This document shows, piece after piece, positions 11,101 to 23,806 of a stretch of 23,806 nt of DNA. The DNA is from Ectocarpus siliculosus (lineage: Eukaryota > Sar > Phaeophyceae > Ectocarpales > Ectocarpaceae): positions 281,012 through 304,817 of the forward strand of contig FN648069.1 of the NCBI GenBank assembly GCA_000310025.1, given 5' to 3'. Every line of letters starts with the position of its first letter. Position 1 is the stretch's first letter. The notes beneath the pieces were generated by a model. The model saw only the letters and a program-made list of their open reading frames with translations. It did not search any database and had not been told where the DNA came from. Both the position numbers and the translations under genes were made by a program.

Positions 11101-12782
11101 GAATCCGTAAAACACGTACAGAAGATTGTGAGGAATGTGAATCGCCCCGCCGCCAGCCGGTCGGGTTCCGGTTACCCCAAGAAGACTTCTCTTGCCTGGA
11201 AAACAAGAAAAAGTCTCGAAAAAAAAGGGGGGGGTAATGTGGAGACCACCTTCATAAAGGTAGAAACTCCCCAACGTCTGTCGAGGACGATTCCCTCTTT
11301 TCACAGTACTACTGCACTAGTTTGCGTCAAGTGTGTCATCCACACCACCAGTAGCTCGGGACGGGGTAGTAGAGCTTCAACACCCGGGTATTGAAGCTCC
11401 ATACGTGTCTCTTGTGGCTACGCAGCGATGTGTGTCGCGTCAACCTTTATTTCTTCAGCGTCAACTATCATTCCGTTCTTCGAACTCTTGATGACTTACA
11501 CCTTTATCCACACTACACCTTCCTCACCTTCCACCAGTACTCTCAAGTCCCACAGATGGCCGCGAAGAAGCGGAAATTACCAAGGAAAGCATGTAGCGGC
11601 GCTGTGTTGCTGCTCTCACGGATGACTGCTCTTGTTTGCCCTCCACTGTCAAAATATCTACGGTGTCGTCACAAATATCCCGCAAAAAACGCTAAACGTC
11701 GCCCTGGTACACCTATGTAAGTCCTGGTGGCTGGGTGGTATACCTACCACTCACCCGGAAACCCGGCGACAAGAAAAAACACTTCCCTAGTACCTTCTTG
11801 AACCAAGGGCTCCATGACTAACGACCTCGATATCGTACTGCAATATGCATATGCAACGCTCGCTCGCATGATATCACCTCGCGCTAGACAAAAACATCAT
11901 TCTCCTTCTTGTTTCTGGGCTCACCCATCAGCTGGTTGTTCGAGAGGATGAGTACTGTCAGGACACTAAGCGTTCCTAGCCTGGGCGGGATAAAACCTGT
12001 TTGATTCGCAAAAAAAGTACTCGAGTAAGCGTTTCGAAGAGGGAGAGTAGGTCCGACAAAATACTTCACACCTGCGTGACGTGTTCGGCGCACGTGATTT
12101 CCCTCGCATCTCAAGGCCGAATATATGTGTCGATTTGCAAGATGTATGTATGTGTAACTACCGCAGGCAATTAGTGGGGGTTCGTTGTCACCCAAACAAT
12201 GCGGGATCTATGGGCATGGTTACGATTGGCGACAGCGAGCGGGTATCAGACAGAGAAGGCGCGCCTGCTGTGTCCGTACGCAAGTAGTCCATGGGTTCTA
12301 GAGTAACAACAAGTGGACGATCCATCACATACAGCAGTAGTAGCAGTTCCCCCGCGAACAAAAATACCTCGGAGGTTGTTGCTTCCTAGCTCCAGCCGCT
12401 CAACGCGGCGCTCATCATTTGCTTGAACCCCATACCACGACCCAATATGATAGTCTGTGTCCCAGTGTGCGCCTGCCCTCCAACGGCTGCCGGTCCACTG
12501 AGAAAGGGCGGCAAGTGCCTTACGATCCGTCTCTGCTTCAAAGGAAACATTAACATTTGTGACATCCAAAACGGGGCGAAGCTGAGTAGAGCAAGAACAG
12601 ACCGGCTGTTGCTCTGGAAGAATTACCTCGCAGGTCCCAAACATCTGCTGCTGCTGTGTATTGCTCGAGAAAAATAGTAGTTTTCTGATCTGGTTACCAG
12701 GTAATGGCGCGGACACGTGTGTGTTGGTATTTATGTTCTCCAGTACGAGTATTTCCGCTTGTGGTGTGGTCTCTCCCGCCAT
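8130..12782 (-). CDS. LRR protein fused to an XK-related (XKR) membrane domain
   Basis: Exons: 12782-12368, 11996-11925, 10585-10514, 10089-10018, 9823-9752 and 9541-8130. Every junction splits a Gly codon after its first base. The joined frame is 2115 bases, 704 residues. Residues about 84-138 form an N-terminal LRR cap (DRKALAALSQWTG, then WDTDYHIGSWYGV) leading into the first repeat (VERLELGSNNLRG). Residues 139-234 are four 24-residue repeats of the type GPIPPELGNLxxLxxLxLxxNxLx. The last exon starts GEIPKRLAEHPRFKKF and stays open into about nine hydrophobic segments from residue 257. It has the XKR features GYLDLASDLYTAVSYYNSG and EPLFESVPQLLLQLY (about 365-379). The C-terminal tail is polar. 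Animal XKR proteins include lipid scramblases. No signal peptide is seen, so the LRRs are probably cytosolic (inference). The ATG at 12644 is an alternative start, and a TATATTAA-like box lies just 5' of the ATG at 12782. Two separate genes remain possible, but no stop or promoter separates the parts. Confidence 0.78.
10857..10924 (+). repeat. Left LTR of the TRIM-like element
   Basis: A 68-bp direct repeat, identical by eye to 11238-11305, beginning TGTGGAGACCACC and ending TTCCCTCTTTTCACA. Confidence 0.9.
11238..11305 (+). repeat. Right LTR of the TRIM-like element
   Basis: A 68-bp direct repeat, identical by eye to 10857-10924. It is preceded by the purine tract and followed by the GTAC target duplication. 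Confidence 0.9.
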
Positions 12783-14180
12783 TTAATATACGTACGTACT
12801 GGCTCTTATTTCGCGAAAAAGATGCGCAAGGCCTGCGGCATATACAGACTATATTGGAAGCCGTAGATTCGTGAGTCAAGGCTCATGAGGATGTTCGTTT
12901 CAGGTACATCTGATACTGCTGCAACCCTCCTGCTGTCTGTACCGAATCTGAAATTGGTTCCAGGCCCGCAGGTTCCTGGTTGGCAAATGATGAGGATCGA
13001 GTTGAATATGCATGGAGTGTAACAGAGAGCGACAGAGATCGAGAGGCAGAGATCCTGTACAGCGGAGAGAGAGAGCGAGAGAGAGCGAGAGAGAGGAACC
13101 TGCACCTCTATCACACATTGTAATAATTTGGGGATCGGCTGTAGGCCGTTGCGTGATGAAGAGCACGGCGGACAAAAACAAAAACCAAGAGGTCGCCCTT
13201 CAATGTCGGCGAAACTTGAGAGACTTCAAATTTTCAAAAGTTTTTCATGTACTACAACAACAGCCAACGGAGGGGTGGTGATGGCTACAATTCCAATTTC
13301 AGCTGCTGTACACAACACCCACAATAAACATACAAAACCGTGACTATGCTCCCCCCTAAAGTCAACGCTGTCCGCTGCTGCCGGGTAGCGGAGTCCGATC
13401 AACCCCACCGCCCTTTCTATGCATGTGCCCAAGAACACACCCACACCTGCTGAAGTTTGCATGTTATCCGAAGCAAAAGAAGTAAATCGTGGTGGTATCC
13501 ACAGCGCGCGCCCCTTCAAAGCAACCTCTTCGTCGGTTTCACGTGATCCACTCCCGAACAGGTATGTGTCCACTGGCGTTGGTGGGGGCTAGGTACGCGC
13601 TCGAGGTTGTAGTTGTGGTTGGTAGACACCCGGCTCTGTATTCCAGGTACAGTCCAGGACTGGTCCAGGTTTTATTTTAGTCCAGGACGGGTTCCAGGAT
13701 TTTCTCGGAATTTTCGTGGGGTGGTCCAGGTGTATATGTACTTGGGCCCACACACCACAAAGTGCTGCACCGCATGTTTCGTGAGGCAGAGGGCCAAACC
13801 TCAGAGATTGAATCAAGGAAAAGAGGTTTGGCAAGCAACTCTCTGCATTTGGCAGCAAATCGCCGGTACTGGCACCACCAACGCACCGCCCTGCAGCACA
13901 GCACACACCGCACTTACTTGTGCCTTGGTACACGGTACACAGAGCACGCACAAGACGCACCGCATCGCACCGGTGACAGCTGATAGAGATAGAGTATAGG
14001 GGGCAAGCCCAACATATCCACACGCCAACGGCGGCAGCGTCGATACCCCATGATGGCAGGGCGGCGTACTTCCACTCTATTTGGTGGGATGGGCGTACTC
14101 AACGCTGGTATTCGTGGGATTTCCCATGTGGTGTATGTACAGCAGTATAGTCCATTGTGATGTATCGTATGTACCGTAAT
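12783..14180. other. Intergenic stretch with short simple repeats
   Basis: No gene was supported. It holds a GA-rich tract at about 13060-13096 and a cluster of the motif GTCCAGG (about 13646-13730, five or more copies at irregular spacing). On the - strand, the frame 13573-13226 has an ATG and a possible donor after a CAG near 13447; it could be an upstream exon of the LRR-XKR gene, but nothing in its product supports that. Confidence 0.5.
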
Positions 14181-15015
14181 AAAAGGATGGTGCGAGTCTT
14201 GGCACGGATCGGCTACATGGCACAGGCCGGGGTCTTGGCACAGGGGGTGCGGGAAAAGTCGGGTTTGAAGGGATTTTATTGATTATGGCACAGGTATCGT
14301 TCACTTCGCACCGGGGTGTGCGGAGACCCCAATACCTTCGGCGAGGTTGGGTGATGCCATTGTTTCCAGCTTTTGTCGTTGGCCACTGCTGTACCAAAAG
14401 GTAAATAGCTTGTATCGGGCTCCACTGCTGTACTTTGGTATCGTAACGTTGCTCATGTGCAAGCAAGTGATGTTGTTCAACACTGCCCTGTTGGTTGGAA
14501 TCGGCAAACGGTTTCTACTCAATCAACCAAGAACGCGCACAAATCACAGAGACCACACGACCACAACCAACCACGAAAAATACAGACTCCGCGCTTGCAC
14601 CCTCTGACATCGTGTTGCTTGTGTGTGGTGTATGTGTGAGCACACAACTCTCTGTGTTGGGGAAGTTCAAGGTAATTCGCCGCCTCGGATTTTTATTCGC
14701 TGCATGTGTTTTGTGTGTTTTGGGGTGTTGGTGTGCTGTTGTGTCTATCTGTGTTCGTTGTGTTGTGGTCCTGATGCTGCGATACCTGCACACGCACACG
14801 AAAGTGCTGGTGTATGTCTGCCGTGATTTGTTCAGGATCGCACACATCGGAGTCTTGGCGCGGGGGTGGGCGTTCACAGCACCCCACGCGCCACTCTGTA
14901 CTTCTTCAGAATCGCATCGATCGGAGTCATCGCGCGGGGGTGTGCGTTATACTTTCAGGACCAAACATTTAATTCATGTCCCGCACAGGTATCGGGTACA
15001 TGGCACGTATCGGCG
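14181..15015. repeat. Degenerate repeat region with GGCACAGG / ATCGGAGTCTTGGCRCGGGG motifs
   Basis: A loose motif made of TACATGGCAC, RTATCGG and AGTCTTGGCGCGGGGGTG recurs near 14195, 14220, 14285, 14835, 14905 and 14990. The best pair is about 14830-14880 and 14905-14955, which share GATCGGAGTC/ACATCGGAGTC and CGCGGGGGTG with a period near 73 bp. In between (about 14600-14800) is a GTGTGT-rich stretch. No coding role is evident. Confidence 0.6.
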
Positions 15016-16255
15016 TCTTGGCACCCCTGTGCGATAGAAAAACATATGATGCAAGAAAACATCTTAAAAGACGATCGCACAGTGTGCCAAGACCCGCATC
15101 CTTACGGTAGTCCACAACGTTTGTTTTTCTGATTGTCATTGTGGGGTCCTTCGCGGCTGCGAACGGTACCACCATTAACACCATTGGACGCACGGCACAT
15201 TCCGTGTGACATCTGTCACCATCGTCGCCTCTTACCTCTCATTGGCACTACCCACAGCAAGTACGTGTGATACCAACACGCGAGAGTGTTTAGTGTGTGA
15301 CCTCCATTCCGATGAGTTAGCTGGCGATAATTGGTACGACAACCGTTTTTTTTCGCGACTTCTCCAAAAACAATTTGTCACATGCAGACTCTATTGTATG
15401 TGTTGCACACCTCGCACAAAACACTAATGCTTACCTTCGGACAAGACACTGGGCTATATCTATGACAACAGAACGGTTCTACGAGTAGGCTTCGATGTTT
15501 CGGCCACATGCTTGCTTCGACCTTCCTCCCAGAGCACCAAAAACCAACCCCCCACTCCCTCGGCAGATGCTCCGCCCTTCCTCCTTTACATCCAGCATCT
15601 AAAAGCACTAAACTCTGAGCAGTGAAGAATAAAATATCAGTACACAACACTACGAGATGCTTCCTTCTTTCGCTCTTCCGATACCTTTCGTTTGTCACAA
15701 AGACGAGTCTTGAATGGAACATTCCGAGCAAAGCCAGAAAGCCATACCAATATTTTCCTTTCCCTTTCCCTCACGATAAAACCAACCCACTCCCCACCCG
15801 TCCGTCTCTAGTGCGTCCGACGGACACGAGTCGTACACATACACCCTCGGCCCCGCCCACAATTTCGGCAGGCCCATGAGCCCGGACAACTCCCTCCCTC
15901 CCTCCCTCACCAATTAAACCCACTTGCTACCCACCCGGCCCTGCCCGACCGAGCGACAGCAATCATTCACATATCCTCCCCGCCCAATATGACACGGACT
16001 CCTACTCTTTGTAAATCTCGTGCCACGATCACGTCCATATTCTCGCCGAAAGACCCCCCTCTATTGTACGACAGCCTACCACTGCGGTGCCCTTCTCGCC
16101 CTATCCCCGCAAAGCGGTGCACACCAGCAGAAGCAAGCGGCAGTAAATCGCACCAAAACACAAGAGGCCAGGTGACTCGTCAGCGAGAGCAGGAGAGACG
16201 GACAGAACAAAAAACAACAACCAACCCAAATGCTGACCAACCAGCAAGAACAAAC
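15016..16255. other. Intergenic stretch, 3' flank of the TRRAP-like gene
   Basis: No exon was supported on either strand. It contains a CCCT/CCTC-rich patch near 15888-15910. No AATAAA was found on the - strand just after the TRRAP-like stop codon (16255 and below). Confidence 0.5.
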
Positions 16256-23552
<7,297 letters not shown>

Positions 23553-23806
23553 CTGTGCGCGTGATGAAATAAAATCAAGAACAACGAAAGTAAAAACGGG
23601 ATAAAATGTGTCAGTTGGGGGTAGTGGGGGAAACGACGGTGACAATGGTTGGTTGAAAAGCCTGTAGAATTCAGACATATATTGTTAGACTAGTACGGAC
23701 AGAAGAAGGTACTGGGCAGAGAGAACGGAACGGTTTTTACTGTTAAGACAACAACAACAACAACATTCGGAGGGAGAAAGGGGGGGGGGGGGGGGGGGGG
23801 GGGGGG
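23553..23806. other. Intron edge of the TRRAP-like gene, ending in a G27 run
   Basis: No further exon is visible upstream of 23552 on the gene strand. It contains a CAA run at about 23749-23764 and ends in 27 G (23780-23806). Confidence 0.7.

Larger units (their letters stand above)
10853..11309 (+). mobile_element. Intact TRIM-like miniature LTR retrotransposon with target duplication
   Basis: The element runs 10857-11305 (449 bp). Two identical 68-bp direct repeats (10857-10924 and 11238-11305) begin TGTGGAGACC and end CTTTTCACA, so they have the TG...CA ends of LTRs. It is flanked by GTAC at 10853-10856 and 11306-11309, a 4-bp target duplication. Just inside the left LTR, TGGCGTCGACATAAG at 10926 is a fitting primer-binding site because it starts with TGG, the complement of a tRNA CCA end. 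Just before the right LTR is a purine tract, A8 then G8, at 11218-11234. The 313-bp interior encodes no gag or pol, so the element is non-autonomous. It lies in the second intron of the LRR-XKR gene, antisense to it. Identical LTRs point to a recent insertion. Confidence 0.9.
9752..11996 (-). repeat. Array of four 72-bp single-LRR exons
   Basis: The exons 11996-11925, 10585-10514, 10089-10018 and 9823-9752 are each exactly 72 bp. Each starts after CAG with two bases completing a Gly codon and ends with the first G of the next Gly codon before GTGAGC, GTGAGA or similar. Each encodes one plant-type LRR: FIPPRLGTLSVLTVLILSNN, PIPPELGNLGALTILSMWNN, VIPGALGSLNNLTWLDLSNN and PIPPQLGNLWSLEHLNLSSN are their cores. 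Differences cluster around the LxxLxLxxN strand, the usual ligand-facing side. Because all are in the same intron phase, any of them can be lost, duplicated or skipped without breaking the frame. Confidence 0.85.

Noticed and set aside
10510-11304. A 264-residue open frame on the - strand with an internal repeat
   Set aside because: The repeated peptide is simply the two LTRs read in reverse. The frame crosses the TRIM-like element and a 72-bp LRR exon in the wrong frame.
13226-13573. Upstream exon of the LRR-XKR gene on the - strand
   Set aside because: An ATG and a possible donor exist, but the product shows nothing recognisable and no joined frame could be verified.

Overview
The window is nuclear DNA of a eukaryote with intron-dense genes, most likely a brown alga (Ectocarpus-like stramenopile). 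The strongest pointer is a leucine-rich-repeat (LRR) gene in which each 24-residue repeat sits on its own 72-bp exon between introns of the same phase, an arrangement described for brown algal LRR genes. Spliced coding capacity, long AT/GA/CAA simple repeats in introns and the absence of operons or bacterial ribosome sites agree with this. The species call is inference.

Layout. (1) Left end, + strand: two exons (438-538 and 1419-1562) of the C-terminal domain of a CobW/COG0523 metal-chaperone GTPase; the 5' part lies outside the window. (2) About 1.6-5.4 kb: no convincing gene except a possible short first exon at 4550. It holds decayed dispersed repeats, including a diverged pair (about 3640-3910 and 5211-5480) and a remnant of a small LTR element. 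(3) 5487-7612, - strand: a three-exon hypothetical gene, Ala/Pro/Trp-rich, of unknown function. (4) 8130-12782, - strand: a six-exon gene. Exon 1 carries an LRR N-terminal cap, exons 2-5 are four 72-bp single-LRR exons, and the last exon runs without a stop from the last LRR into a nine-segment membrane protein of the XK-related (XKR) type. The joined frame is 704 codons. Its 1.3-kb second intron carries an intact 449-bp miniature LTR retrotransposon (TRIM-like) with two identical 68-bp LTRs and a 4-bp target duplication. (5) 12.8-16.2 kb: intergenic, with degenerate tandem repeats. (6) 16256-23552, - strand: the last eleven exons (534 codons plus stop, all splice phases agreeing) of a TRRAP/Tra1-type pseudokinase, from the end of the FAT region through the kinase-like domain to FATC. 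Its introns are loaded with simple repeats, minisatellites and a decayed duplicate of an exon end.

The genes are independent and do not form an operon-like unit. The item most worth following is the LRR-XKR fusion: a recognition module on shuffling-ready exons joined to a membrane module whose animal relatives include lipid scramblases acting in cell death. The window begins near a C24 run and ends in a G27 run, so it is probably bounded by assembly breaks.
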